A stretch of DNA of 64,000 bases, taken from positions 682,001 through 746,000 of the forward strand of contig NZ_JAAONY010000001.1 in NCBI RefSeq assembly GCF_011602085.1, given 5' to 3'. Every line of letters begins with the position of its first letter. Positions within the stretch are counted from its first letter, which is position 1. The DNA is from Pseudoteredinibacter isoporae. GTDB taxonomy: Bacteria > Pseudomonadota > Gammaproteobacteria > Pseudomonadales > Cellvibrionaceae. Under the pieces are notes generated by a model. That model saw only the letters and a list, made by a program, of their open reading frames with translations. It was not told the origin of the DNA and ran no database searches. This document shows positions 1-9,650 of the stretch, piece after piece. Made by a program: the position numbers and the translations under genes.

Positions 1-95
1 GGCTGACTGCGCAGAGCAGTTTGGGACAAAATAAAATTATAGCTACAACTTGAGTAGTTGAGCATTAGGCTACCAAGGAATTCGGGAGTAAATAC

Positions 96-1058
96 ATGGC
101 GCAGATGCGGGATCTGAGATCTGGCCGCGTTCAGCCCTTGCGTGCCCACCACACATTCGGCCGCTTGGCGGATCAGGTGGATAGCTGCGTTGATTTGGCC
201 GCTGTGTCACGAATTCACGCGGCGATCGAATGGAACGGTGCTGCCTGGTTGCTGCGCGATCTAAGCCGTAATGGCACCTGGCTGGATGAAGAAAAGCTTC
301 AGACCGGTGAGTCTTACCCGCTGAAAATTGGTCAGGAAATCCGCTTCGGTTCGCCCCAGCATAAAGCTTGGCAGGTCGAAGATCTTGAGCCGCCCCTCGA
401 TATATTACTGGCCCAGGAAGATGGAGAAACCTTCGCCCTGGAGAAGTATCATTTTCTTCCCGATGACGAATCCCCTGAACTGGCCCTGAGCTTAAGTGCG
501 GAAGACGGTCAGTGGCACTTGGAAGATATCAGTACGGGTGAATCCCGTGTCTTGCGTCATGGTGACAGCTTCCACTGTCATGGGAAACACTGGCAATTAT
601 TTTTGGTTGAACACCTTGTCGCTACTGAACAGATGAGTTTCAAACCGCGACACTTCGCAGACTACGAATTCTGTTTTGAAACCAGCCTGGATGAAGAAAA
701 TAGCCGTTTAAACTTGTCCGCTGATGGCGAACAGGTTGATTTGGGTGAGCGTTCTCATCATTACGTGCTGCTGCACCTAGCTCGTCGTCGCGCCGAAGAT
801 GCCGACAGTGGTCTCGATGTGAACAGCCAGGGCTGGGTCGATACTGAATTACTGGCTAAAGAACTTGGCCTTGATGCCGGGCATCTGAACATTTTGATTT
901 TCAGGGCTCGCAAACAATTGGCTGAAGCCCTCCCCGCCGTTACCGGTTTGAACAAACTGATCCAGCGTATGCGCGGTCGCCTGCGTTTCGGCGGCAGCTG
1001 TTACAGTGTCTGCAAAGGCGCGGAAGTGACCCACCGTTTGACCGCCAAAGCAGAATAA
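96..1058 (+). CDS. FHA-domain protein with C-terminal winged-helix-like region
   Basis: 320 aa cytosolic protein. An N-terminal forkhead-associated (FHA) fold is visible at about residues 20-90: FGR near 21-23, SRIHA near 39-43 and RNGTW near 58-62, the residues that bind phosphothreonine in this family. The C-terminal third (about 215-310) resembles the winged-helix DNA-binding domain of OmpR/CadC-type regulators. No transmembrane segment or signal peptide is seen. The gene ends 8 bp before the first Ser/Thr kinase, so the two are almost certainly co-transcribed, and the FHA domain is the natural reader of that kinase's phosphorylation. The start ATG has GGGAG a few bases upstream. Phospho-dependent transcriptional control is an inference; DNA binding is not shown. 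Confidence 0.75.
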   Translation: MAQMRDLRSGRVQPLRAHHTFGRLADQVDSCVDLAAVSRIHAAIEWNGAAWLLRDLSRNGTWLDEEKLQTGESYPLKIGQEIRFGSPQHKAWQVEDLEPPLDILLAQEDGETFALEKYHFLPDDESPELALSLSAEDGQWHLEDISTGESRVLRHGDSFHCHGKHWQLFLVEHLVATEQMSFKPRHFADYEFCFETSLDEENSRLNLSADGEQVDLGERSHHYVLLHLARRRAEDADSGLDVNSQGWVDTELLAKELGLDAGHLNILIFRARKQLAEALPAVTGLNKLIQRMRGRLRFGGSCYSVCKGAEVTHRLTAKAE

Positions 1059-1066
1059 TCCCCACT

Positions 1067-3664
1067 ATGGACAGTGCCGATCATCCCCAGTCTATCGCTA
1101 ATTACCGCGTGCAATCCGTTATCGGAAAAGGCGGTATGGGGGTGGTTTATCTTGCAGAAGATGATCGTTTGCAGCGCCAGGTTGCCATCAAATGCATCAA
1201 TGAACAGATTACCGATGACGTTCTGACCGAGCGCCTGCGTCATGAGGCCCAACTGCTGGCCCAGTTAAATCATCCCAACGTGGTCCAGGTTTACGATTTT
1301 ATCGATGATGGTGAAAACCTCGCTCTGGTGATGGAGTATGTTGAAGGGCGCACGCTGCGACAGTACATGCGAGAAAACCTCTGCGATCAAAAACAGAAGT
1401 TGCTGTTTCTGGCGCAAATCGCTGATGGCCTCGCAGCGGCACACAATGCCGGCATTGTGCATCGCGATTTAAAACTGGATAACGTTTTGGTAAACCGAAA
1501 AGGCTTGCTGAAGTTAACCGACTTTGGGATCGCCAAATCCCAGGACCCCGATGTCACCCAGCTTACCCAGCACGATGCTGTATCCGGCAGTTACAGTGCG
1601 ATGTCGCCGGAACAAATTTGCGGTGAAAAAGTGGGTCCAGGCAGTGATCTGTTTGCCTTTGGCATTCTTGCCTGGCGCATGTTTCTGGGGCGCCACCCCT
1701 TTGGGGATGAAGCCGGTCAGCTGCTGATGGTCGAAAAAATTCTCAACAACGAGCCAGAGCAGCTCTGTGAAAGCGAAACTGAATTGCCCGCAGAGTTGTG
1801 TCAGCTTATTGATAAATTACTCATTAAAGACCCGAAGCAGAGACCTTCCAATGCAGCCTGGTTGGCCCGCCAGCTGCAAATATTATTGCCTCAGGTTTCC
1901 GATGAGTTGAGCGGTGAAATGACGGCTCACAATATTCTGCGTTCGGATTACGAGGCGCCTTCCCGTCAGTCCCGTTATCTATTGCGATTTGCCAAGGTGT
2001 TATCGCTGGCTTGTATGTTGGGGCTCTCAGCTTTTGCCTTTATCAAATTCAAACCTCTCGATTTACTCTTCGCGAAACCGGTGACGCATATTGCGGTTAT
2101 CGAACCTGAGTTAGAAGGTGAGCAGGCCGAGCAATACCGTGAACTTCAAGCGTCACTCTTTTTAGCGTTGCAGGATAGTGTACGAAGTCTGGACAACAGC
2201 CAGCTGGTTTCTCCGAAGGAAGTGCGTTCTGCCCGTCGCAGCGGTGGAAAGCTGGGCGCAGCCGTCGGTGCGGATATCGTATTGAGCAGTCAGCTCCAGT
2301 GTCAGTTGCAACGGTGTCAGCTAACATTGTCCAAATTGGCCGGTAAGCGCTGGACCGTACTTAAACAGGATCGTTTAACCCTGGTACACAAAAATTTACT
2401 GGATGCACATGCCAGCGGGCAGGAAGCGGTTCGTAAACTGTTCGGCGCGACGGGCGATGCGAAACATTTATCTGAAGTGGTATCGGAAGAAGATTATCAG
2501 CTCTATCTGGATATTCGTCGGAAAAAAGACGATGACCCGAGAGCCGCTGACCAGCTGCTGGATCAGCTGGAAGCGATTCAGCGGCGGGCACCGCGATTTG
2601 ACCGTATCTACAGTCTATATGCCGATATCAGCCTTACTCAACAACGCCGCCATCACCATGGTGACTATCTGAACAGATTGCGAAGCATGCTTGAGAAAGC
2701 ACCTGCTCCGCTTTCTCAATCTATTTTCTATCAGAAACTCTGGTTTGAGTTGTATCTGAAGAGTGAGGAATACAGCAAAGCCATCGGTAGCATCGAGGTG
2801 CTGGACAAACTGAAGCTGGATCGCTGGGTAAGTGAACGCATGCGCGCACAAGTTGCCCTGGCAAAAGGTGAAAACCAGGAAGCTATTCGGCTGTTCCAGG
2901 AGCGTTTGGCAGAACGCAGCAGCAGTCAGGCCTACCGTAATCTCGCGATGGCCTACTGGAAAGATGGCAACAAGGAACTGGCCATTCAAAACCTAAAAAG
3001 CAGTTTGACATTCAGCCCTGAAAGCGTACAAAGTCATAGCCTGTTGGCCAGCATCTTTTTAAGCAGTGGTGATTTGGCTGAGGCCAAGGCAATTTATGAA
3101 ACCATGCTGGATACTCATCCCGTTGAGGGGGTTTATGAAAGCATGGGCTTATTGTCTCTGCTGGAGCGAAACTACGAGGCGGCAATTGACTATTTCTCCA
3201 AGGCAAAAGCACTGAAGCCTAACGATCGTTTGTACACCCTTTACCTTGGGGACAGTTATTTACTGGCGGACAAGGAGCCTCAGGCCAAGACACAATATCG
3301 ATTGCTGAGTGAAATGCCCGTCGACGAAGATAACGCAAAGGAACACAGCTATCTGGCAAGGGCCTTGATTCAACAAGGACAGACCATGGATGCGCTGCGG
3401 GTTCTGCAAAAAGCGCAGACACTGGATGCAAGAGATAAAAGCGTCGCCTTTGCCTCCGCTTTGGTGTACAGCAAAGTTGAGAATACCGCTTCGGGTTTGC
3501 TTTGGATTGAGACCTCACTTGAACTGGGTATTGAAAAGAACTGGTTCGCGTTGCCTTGGTTCGATAGCCTGTGTAACTCTTCCACTTCGGCTCAGGATTT
3601 TGAAAGTGTTATCGGTCTGTCGTGCCCAATTCGAGATGAAAATGCTGCGGTTTCCACTCAATAA
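1067..3664 (+). CDS. Membrane Ser/Thr protein kinase with C-terminal TPR repeats (copy 1)
   Basis: 865 aa. The Hanks-type kinase domain spans residues 13-275, with the glycine loop GKGGMGVVY (20-28), catalytic Lys42 in VAIK, HRDLKLDN with catalytic Asp134, and DFG Asp152. The APE motif is replaced by SPE, and all catalytic residues are present. One hydrophobic segment near 305-322 would anchor it in the inner membrane. A TolB/FlgO-like alpha/beta segment follows (about 340-440), then several TPR-like helical repeats (about 560-830). The protein ends with the motif WFALPWFDSLC, shared with the next two genes. It sits 8 bp after the FHA gene. Substrates are unknown; the FHA protein is the obvious candidate partner. 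Confidence 0.85.
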   Translation: MDSADHPQSIANYRVQSVIGKGGMGVVYLAEDDRLQRQVAIKCINEQITDDVLTERLRHEAQLLAQLNHPNVVQVYDFIDDGENLALVMEYVEGRTLRQYMRENLCDQKQKLLFLAQIADGLAAAHNAGIVHRDLKLDNVLVNRKGLLKLTDFGIAKSQDPDVTQLTQHDAVSGSYSAMSPEQICGEKVGPGSDLFAFGILAWRMFLGRHPFGDEAGQLLMVEKILNNEPEQLCESETELPAELCQLIDKLLIKDPKQRPSNAAWLARQLQILLPQVSDELSGEMTAHNILRSDYEAPSRQSRYLLRFAKVLSLACMLGLSAFAFIKFKPLDLLFAKPVTHIAVIEPELEGEQAEQYRELQASLFLALQDSVRSLDNSQLVSPKEVRSARRSGGKLGAAVGADIVLSSQLQCQLQRCQLTLSKLAGKRWTVLKQDRLTLVHKNLLDAHASGQEAVRKLFGATGDAKHLSEVVSEEDYQLYLDIRRKKDDDPRAADQLLDQLEAIQRRAPRFDRIYSLYADISLTQQRRHHHGDYLNRLRSMLEKAPAPLSQSIFYQKLWFELYLKSEEYSKAIGSIEVLDKLKLDRWVSERMRAQVALAKGENQEAIRLFQERLAERSSSQAYRNLAMAYWKDGNKELAIQNLKSSLTFSPESVQSHSLLASIFLSSGDLAEAKAIYETMLDTHPVEGVYESMGLLSLLERNYEAAIDYFSKAKALKPNDRLYTLYLGDSYLLADKEPQAKTQYRLLSEMPVDEDNAKEHSYLARALIQQGQTMDALRVLQKAQTLDARDKSVAFASALVYSKVENTASGLLWIETSLELGIEKNWFALPWFDSLCNSSTSAQDFESVIGLSCPIRDENAAVSTQ

Positions 3665-3811
3665 GCTGTCAGTAATGACAAAAGTAATTTGCTGATCGCT
3701 TGCTGGAATTTTTCAACCCTGTGTTTTCAGATTTTTTATCTGTTCCCCCTTCTGTTGGTTTTCCTACTCATCCTAGAAATCAGATTGCCGTTCATAGTGC
3801 TTCGTAATTCC

Positions 3812-3823
3812 CTGTGTTAGCAT
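3812..3823 (+). promoter_or_regulatory. Shared upstream element CTGTGTTAGCAT (kinase copy 2)
   Basis: The 12-mer CTGTGTTAGCAT occurs 33 bp before the start of kinase copy 2, and again 36 bp before kinase copy 3 at 6466-6477. TTCG lies about 10-15 bp upstream in both cases. The intergenic regions are otherwise unlike each other, so this may be a core promoter or operator that was duplicated with the genes. Its role is not shown. Confidence 0.35.
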
Positions 3824-3856
3824 TTTCCGCGAGATAAAGTGGAAGTAAGCAGTACA

Positions 3857-6388
3857 ATGAAGTACCTTGAGTTACCCGAAAACATCGCCCATTACAAAAT
3901 ACAGAATATCCTTGGGCGAGGTGGAATGGGTATTGTCTACCTGGCAGAGGACAGCCGACTGGGTCGGCAAGTCGCTATCAAATGCCTGTATAAACATCAG
4001 CAGTCTGAGAACCTGGTAGAGCGTTTGCGCCGTGAGGCCAAAGTTCTTGCAAAACTGAATCACCCCAATGTCATTCAGATATACGATGTTGTCGAAGACG
4101 AACAAGGGCTTGCCCTTGTGATGGAGTATGTACGAGGTCGTTCACTCAAACAGTACTTACAAGAAAATTCTCTTAGCCAAAAGCAAAAATTTTCATTGTT
4201 GGCTCAAATTCTGGACGGTCTGGCCGCTGCGCATGGCGAGGGCATTATTCATCGGGATTTGAAGCCCGATAATATTTTGGTCGATGCCGATGGACGGGTG
4301 AAAATTGGTGATTTTGGTATTGCCAAATACTACGACAGCAATACTGCAGAGCTATCCAGGCATAACGATTCTGCGGGCAGTCTCAGTGCTATGTCTCCTG
4401 AACAAATCCGTGGAGAAAAACTTAGCCTTGCCAGTGATGTATTCGCCTTTGGTTTGCTGGCTTGGCGAGTGCTTCGTGGTCATCATCCTTTTGAAGCAAA
4501 TAATGATCTGATGCGTATTGAGAAAATACTCAATAAACCCGCACCCTCGTTGCAGAGTGAAGAGCTTCCCCAAGGGCTTTCGGATTGCATAGATGCTGCT
4601 TTGCATAAGTCGGCTGAACAACGGCCGCAGAGTGCGGATGAATTGATTCAAGAATTGAAGCCTTATTTGCCTTCAATAAGTCAGAGAGCTAAAAATCCTA
4701 GTGTAGATTCCCGCATAAATCTCAAAAAGCGCAATGTCATGACTCAGGTTTGGGTCTATATTGTAGTAGTAATAATTGTGTTAGTGACAATATTTACTGC
4801 GAATAAAGAATTTAAAAGTTGGTTCAATCTGGAACCTGATTTTATATATGTCGCGATCCTACCTCCCGATATAGAATCTCAAGATGAGCTCGATTATGAG
4901 GACATAAGGCAAACTGTATATTATGCGTTACAGGAAGGCATTATAGATCTTAATGAAAGTAATCTGATTCCGAGCCTAGAAGTCGAGAACTATGAAGGTG
5001 AGAGTGAACGTTTAGCGGCGTCTCTGGGAGCCGATGTGGTTGTCAATAGTTATCTGAAATGTCGTGAGCTTAAGTGTGATTTGGTTCTGACTCGCGATTC
5101 TGGCGAGAATCAAGTGAAAAGCAAAAAGGTTCATATCGTTGAAGACTCCATGCTGGAAGTTCATAGAATCACTCAACTTAAGTTGGCGGAGCTTTTCCCT
5201 AATCGAAAGGGCTTGGATATTCTGAATGAAGTAATAAATGAAGAAGACTATAAGGAATATATCGAGTTAAGTCGCTTGGCAAAGGAAAGCGAACATAATC
5301 ATGTTGAAATTTTTATGCGCCTTCGAAAGCTTCTGGATAAGGCGCCGAAATTTGGGCCTCTATATTATTTGCATACCCAAATAGGCCTGGACCTATACTC
5401 CGAAACGAGAGATGACCGGTTTGCGTTTAAAGTGAAAGAAGTTTTGGAAATGGTCGATCGATCAAAGTTTGATGAGCGGGAAATCAGGCTGTTATGGATA
5501 GAAACCCATGCTGAATTGGGTGAGATGGAATTGGCATTGGATAAAGTCAGTGAATTTGAAGAGAATTATCGTGAAAATAGAGAAACTAAGTCCCTAAAAG
5601 GCTTGATAGAAGAGGCTCGCGAAAACTACGAGCTGGCTGTTCGACATTATCAGGCGGCAAGCCATATGCGACCAAGTGTCAGGACCTATAGAGATATTGC
5701 AATAAACTATTGGTATTTGGGAGAAGTGAAAAAGGCAATTGATTACCTTGAAAAAGCCTTAGCGTTGAACCCAAAAGATATTCATGCCGGTTTAACTTTG
5801 GCAACTTTCTATATGACATCTGGAGACCTTGATAAGGCTGAAAGAATGTTTCTTAGATTGGAAGAAAAGTCACAGATTAGTTCAACCTTTGATAACTTGG
5901 GTTTGCTATATATGCTCAGGCGAAATTATAAACGAGCGGAGGAATACTTCATAAAAACCAGTAAGATCACCAATGACCTAAGATCGTGGCCTCTGAATTT
6001 GGCTGACGCTTATGCGTTACAGGGAGAAACCGAGAAAGCGAGAAAATACTACCTTATGGTTATAGATAAGCTGGGTGATTCAATGCGTAGCGATCAGCTG
6101 GGATCAACCTCCCAAGCGTACATACATATAGGGGAGTCCAAGAAAGCGCTTGCAGCCCTAAAAAAAGCAAAGGAAATTGCACCGGATAATTCTGATATTG
6201 TTTATGCTGAAGCAATTATTTACGCAAAACTTGAAGATTACCCTTCGGCATTGATTGCCATTGAAAGGTCGATTTCTCTTGGCTTGGGAGCGATCTGGTA
6301 CTCCTTGCCTTGGTTTGATGTTCTCTGTAAACATCAAATACATGGTACAAAGTTTAAAGAATTAGTTGGTCAATCTTGTACAAACTAG
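3857..6388 (+). CDS. Membrane Ser/Thr protein kinase with C-terminal TPR repeats (copy 2)
   Basis: 843 aa from the ATG at 3857. An in-frame GTG at 3839 would add six residues, but the ATG start matches copy 3 (MKYxELPE) and has GGAAG upstream. The kinase domain runs from about 13 to 275, with RGGMGIVY, catalytic Lys42, HRDLKPDN and DFG; the SAMSPEQI activation segment is shared with the other copies. One transmembrane helix lies near residues 298-318. Then come a TolB/FlgO-like segment, TPR-like repeats and a C-terminal WYSLPWFDVLC motif. From about 4680 onward the coding sequence is visibly more AT-rich than its kinase half, as in copy 3. This suggests the extracytoplasmic part evolves faster. 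It is a paralogue made by tandem duplication. Confidence 0.85.
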   Translation: MKYLELPENIAHYKIQNILGRGGMGIVYLAEDSRLGRQVAIKCLYKHQQSENLVERLRREAKVLAKLNHPNVIQIYDVVEDEQGLALVMEYVRGRSLKQYLQENSLSQKQKFSLLAQILDGLAAAHGEGIIHRDLKPDNILVDADGRVKIGDFGIAKYYDSNTAELSRHNDSAGSLSAMSPEQIRGEKLSLASDVFAFGLLAWRVLRGHHPFEANNDLMRIEKILNKPAPSLQSEELPQGLSDCIDAALHKSAEQRPQSADELIQELKPYLPSISQRAKNPSVDSRINLKKRNVMTQVWVYIVVVIIVLVTIFTANKEFKSWFNLEPDFIYVAILPPDIESQDELDYEDIRQTVYYALQEGIIDLNESNLIPSLEVENYEGESERLAASLGADVVVNSYLKCRELKCDLVLTRDSGENQVKSKKVHIVEDSMLEVHRITQLKLAELFPNRKGLDILNEVINEEDYKEYIELSRLAKESEHNHVEIFMRLRKLLDKAPKFGPLYYLHTQIGLDLYSETRDDRFAFKVKEVLEMVDRSKFDEREIRLLWIETHAELGEMELALDKVSEFEENYRENRETKSLKGLIEEARENYELAVRHYQAASHMRPSVRTYRDIAINYWYLGEVKKAIDYLEKALALNPKDIHAGLTLATFYMTSGDLDKAERMFLRLEEKSQISSTFDNLGLLYMLRRNYKRAEEYFIKTSKITNDLRSWPLNLADAYALQGETEKARKYYLMVIDKLGDSMRSDQLGSTSQAYIHIGESKKALAALKKAKEIAPDNSDIVYAEAIIYAKLEDYPSALIAIERSISLGLGAIWYSLPWFDVLCKHQIHGTKFKELVGQSCTN

Positions 6389-6465
6389 TTTTGGCAATGT
6401 ATTTACCAAGTTGAGTAATTTGAGTTGGCATTAGCCCAATATACCGATTAGTTTCGAATGTTAGG

Positions 6466-6477
6466 CTGTGTTAGCAT
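6466..6477 (+). promoter_or_regulatory. Shared upstream element CTGTGTTAGCAT (kinase copy 3)
   Basis: Second occurrence of the 12-mer found before kinase copy 2, at nearly the same distance from the start codon. A further sequence about 35 bp upstream (6411-6434, TTGAGTAATT then TGAG and CATTAG) resembles 50-68, which lies upstream of the FHA gene. The three kinase promoters may therefore share control elements. Confidence 0.35.
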
Positions 6478-6513
6478 CCCCCAGCAGAAAAATTCAATAA
6501 TAAGCAGGCGATC

Positions 6514-9036
6514 ATGAAATACCCTGAACTTCCCGAAAGCATTGCCCACTATAAGATCCTAAGTACCCTCGGCCGAGGTGGTATGGGCATTGTTTACCTG
6601 GCGGAAGATGGTCGTTTGAAGCGCCAAGTGGCCATTAAGTGTCTCTACAAGCAACAACAGTCGGAAGCCTTGGTTGAACGCCTGCGCCGCGAAGCAAAAG
6701 TATTGGCCAAGCTTAATCACCCTAATGTGGTTCATATCTACGATGTGGTCGATGATGAGCAGGGTTTTGCTCTGGTCATGGAGTACGTTAAGGGGCGTTC
6801 GCTTAAACACTACCTGAAAGAAAACCATTTGAGTCAGCGTCAGCAGCTGGCATTACTTGTGCAGATTCTGGATGGTTTGGCGACAGCCCACAGTCAGGGA
6901 ATTATCCATCGTGATTTAAAACTCGATAATATTTTAATTGATGAGCATGGTCGCGCGAAGATTGGTGATTTCGGTATTGCTAAGCGCCAAAGTGGCGATA
7001 CAGTTGAGCTTACAAAACACAATAACATTTCCGGCAGTCTGAGTGCCATGTCGCCGGAGCAGATTCGGGGTGAAACTCTTTGTCCGGCGAGCGATGTATT
7101 TTCCTTTGGTTTGCTTGCTTGGCAGATTTTGAGAGGCCAACACCCTTTTGAGGCCGATAGTGAACTGGTTCGTGTTGAAAAAATATTGAATGAACCTGCT
7201 CCCTCTCTCGCTGGGGATGATTTTCCCAATGGGTTTACCGATTGTCTGGATGAAACACTTAACAAAGAGCCTGAAAAACGCCCGAAGGATATTGCGGTTT
7301 TAATTAAATCCTTAAAATCATACGCGGCTGAGCTCAGTGAAGAGATTGAAGACCCTACTCTCACCTTACGACGCAGTTTTTTACAGCCAGGCTCTTCCAA
7401 TCAGGCCTGGGTATATCTTGCAACAATTCTTTTGGCTTTATTGCTCGTAGTGGTTTCTGCAAGAGAGGCCTATCTATGGCTGCAACCGGAACCGGATTCA
7501 GTCTATGTGGCGATCTTACCTCCGCAACTCGATGCAAAAGATACGCTGGATTATGAGGATATTCAAAAAACGGTATATTTTGCTCTGCAAGATGGTGTTA
7601 TCGCTTTACAAAATAGTTTTTTGATCCCCGCCAGTGAAGTTGAAGGTTTTGAGGGTAGTAATGAAATCTTGGCTAAGGCAATCGGTGCGGACGTAGTCAT
7701 TGGAAGCCAGCTCGTGTGTGAAAACTTGGTTTGTGATTTGCGCCTAAAGAGTGTGCTCGGAAACAAAAATTTGGAAGTCAGTGTTGAAGTCGATGATAAG
7801 CTACTCGAATCACATCAGTTGTCACAACATGGTTTAGCAGACCTATTTCCTGATCGGCGCGGTTTGGTAAAGCTCAGTGATTTAGTTGGTGAGGAAGACT
7901 ATAAAGAATATCTTAGATTGGATGCTCGAGCCAAAGAAAGCGAAAATAACTACTTGGCAGTTATCAATTCATTGGAAATCCTACAGGAGCGAGCCCCAAA
8001 GTTTGAGCCAATCTACTTTCTTCATGCTCAATTGGCTTTGGACTTATATGTTGAAAAGCGAATGCAAGTTTTTGCGGATAGGGCTGAAAATTTACTTAAC
8101 GAAGCTCGCCAGAAAATTCCAAGTAGCACGTTAATAATGAGGCTTTTGGCTGAGCTGTATTCAGAGACTGATAGACCTGAACTATCTGAAAAGATGATTT
8201 CTGAATTTAAGAAAGCAGGTGGAAATTTGAGAGAGATCGAAGTATTGAAAGGCCTGCAACGAGAGTCGGAAAAAAACTATAGCCAAGCAATCGATCACTT
8301 TTCTAGGGCGAATGAGTATAGAACTAGTGTTAGAACTTTAAGGGACTTGGGGATCAATTACTGGTATGCAGGAAATGCGGAAAAAGCCATTGAATATATG
8401 AGAGAGGCTCGTGAAGTTGACCCCGAAAACATACATGCAGGATTAACATTAGCCACATTTTTAGTCGCTGCGGGAGAGCTTGATGAGGCTGAAAAATTAT
8501 TCTTGCGTTTTGTGGAGTTGTCGAATGTCGGGTCCACCCATTCAAATTTGGGTGTGCTTTATCTGTTTAAAAGGGACTATGAAAAAGCTATCTATTATTT
8601 TGAAAAAGCGCGAAGTTTGACGAATGATCAAATTTCTAATCGTTTGAATTTGGCGGACACTTATATGTCCATGGGTGAGTCTAGTAAAGCCCTTAAGCTT
8701 TATAATGAGGTTGTTGATAGTGTTTCGGACGAAGCTAGGTTTAAAGATTTGATATTTAAAGCTCAGGCATTAATTCATTTGGGTGAGATTAAACGCGCAT
8801 TAAAACTATTGAGCAAGTTGAAGTCAACATCACATAGCGTCGAAACAAGTTATGCAGAGGCATTGTTGAACGTTAAATTAAAGGACTATCCTTCGACAAT
8901 AATTGCTATTGAGAAATCCCTTGAAGGCGGATTAGGAAAAGTTTGGTTTACATTGCCATGGTTTGATAGTTTGTGCTCGGATCCAGTATATGGATCCGAG
9001 TATGCGAGCTTGATAGAGGTCAAGTGTGAGGGTTAA
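6514..9036 (+). CDS. Membrane Ser/Thr protein kinase with C-terminal TPR repeats (copy 3)
   Basis: 840 aa, closely related to copy 2 along its whole length. The kinase domain (about 13-275) carries RGGMGIVY, catalytic Lys42, HRDLKLDN and DFG. A transmembrane helix lies near residues 296-318. A TolB/FlgO-like segment follows, then TPR-like repeats (NxGVLYLFKRDYEKA and similar units), and the C-terminal WFTLPWFDSLC motif common to all three kinases. Its last 4 bp overlap the stop of the convergent gene on the other strand. It has its own 125 bp upstream region, so it may be transcribed separately from copy 2. The stimulus and targets cannot be told from the sequence. Confidence 0.85.
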   Translation: MKYPELPESIAHYKILSTLGRGGMGIVYLAEDGRLKRQVAIKCLYKQQQSEALVERLRREAKVLAKLNHPNVVHIYDVVDDEQGFALVMEYVKGRSLKHYLKENHLSQRQQLALLVQILDGLATAHSQGIIHRDLKLDNILIDEHGRAKIGDFGIAKRQSGDTVELTKHNNISGSLSAMSPEQIRGETLCPASDVFSFGLLAWQILRGQHPFEADSELVRVEKILNEPAPSLAGDDFPNGFTDCLDETLNKEPEKRPKDIAVLIKSLKSYAAELSEEIEDPTLTLRRSFLQPGSSNQAWVYLATILLALLLVVVSAREAYLWLQPEPDSVYVAILPPQLDAKDTLDYEDIQKTVYFALQDGVIALQNSFLIPASEVEGFEGSNEILAKAIGADVVIGSQLVCENLVCDLRLKSVLGNKNLEVSVEVDDKLLESHQLSQHGLADLFPDRRGLVKLSDLVGEEDYKEYLRLDARAKESENNYLAVINSLEILQERAPKFEPIYFLHAQLALDLYVEKRMQVFADRAENLLNEARQKIPSSTLIMRLLAELYSETDRPELSEKMISEFKKAGGNLREIEVLKGLQRESEKNYSQAIDHFSRANEYRTSVRTLRDLGINYWYAGNAEKAIEYMREAREVDPENIHAGLTLATFLVAAGELDEAEKLFLRFVELSNVGSTHSNLGVLYLFKRDYEKAIYYFEKARSLTNDQISNRLNLADTYMSMGESSKALKLYNEVVDSVSDEARFKDLIFKAQALIHLGEIKRALKLLSKLKSTSHSVETSYAEALLNVKLKDYPSTIIAIEKSLEGGLGKVWFTLPWFDSLCSDPVYGSEYASLIEVKCEG

Positions 9037-9512
9037 CGTTTGATTTCTAACCCGGGATCTGGAGACTGATAAATATTCACGCTACCGTCGTCCGAAGTGT
9101 GTGCTGCTACAAAAGAAAATCCAACTGCTTCTCCAACTTTGCTCAAACTTTTTATTACTGCAGTTAGAACTTTACCATTTGCAGTAACAGCGGTTTCTAC
9201 ATCATGCAGTTGATCTGTAGTGTTGATTTCACTTAGGCAACTTTTAGTGCCGCCGAGTGCAAAACGCCAGCCTGGCTCATCCATTGTTACGACTAATACA
9301 CAAACTTCTGACTGACGTTGCAGCCAGTTTGAATTTGGATCAAAACTAATATCTAAATTTTCAACCGGCTGTTGTGAACCGTCACTTTCAATCGTTTGAA
9401 AAACCCAATCTCCAGGCTGACCATTTGCAGGCAAACTTGGCTTAAGAGTGAAATTTTTGATTTGTCCTTGCCCTTGTGGGACAGAAATAGACAAGGTATC
9501 TGATGTGGACAT
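9033..9512 (-). CDS. Small uncharacterised protein (possible DP-EP family)
   Basis: 159 aa soluble protein without a signal peptide, Cys-poor and probably mostly beta-structured. It contains an FDPN motif near residues 57-60 and a DEPGWRF motif near 78-84. I recall a family named DP-EP for such motifs, but this assignment is tentative. It is convergent with kinase copy 3 and overlaps it by 4 bp. Its upstream region (9513-9540) is short and AT-rich. The position beside the kinase cluster hints at a link, but nothing in the sequence proves it. Function unknown. Confidence 0.55.
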   Translation of the reverse strand: MSTSDTLSISVPQGQGQIKNFTLKPSLPANGQPGDWVFQTIESDGSQQPVENLDISFDPNSNWLQRQSEVCVLVVTMDEPGWRFALGGTKSCLSEINTTDQLHDVETAVTANGKVLTAVIKSLSKVGEAVGFSFVAAHTSDDGSVNIYQSPDPGLEIKR

Positions 9513-9598
9513 AGCAGTCTCCGTATTGCTGTTTTTTTATTAATTAATGTGGCGTCAAGAAGAGTACTTAGGCGACTTCTTTGCTGCCATTACGCGGT

Positions 9599-9629
9599 AT
9601 TACAACGACTTACAATAAGTCGCTGTAAT
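9599..9629 (-). terminator. Stem-loop after the YbaK-HDOD gene
   Basis: A 14-nt arm ATTACAACGACTTA (9599-9612), a 3-nt loop and a complementary arm (9616-9629) with one imperfect position, which is a G-U pair in the minus-strand transcript. It lies 22 bp past the stop of the minus-strand gene ending at 9651. There is no clear U-tract, so it may be an imperfect terminator or an mRNA 3'-end stabiliser. Confidence 0.4.
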
Positions 9630-9650
9630 GGTTTTGAAATTATTTCGAAC

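Noticed and set aside
96-9036. Type VI secretion regulatory block (FHA plus Ser/Thr kinase)
   Set aside because: No T6SS structural genes occur anywhere in the window, and the kinases have TPR tails unlike PpkA.
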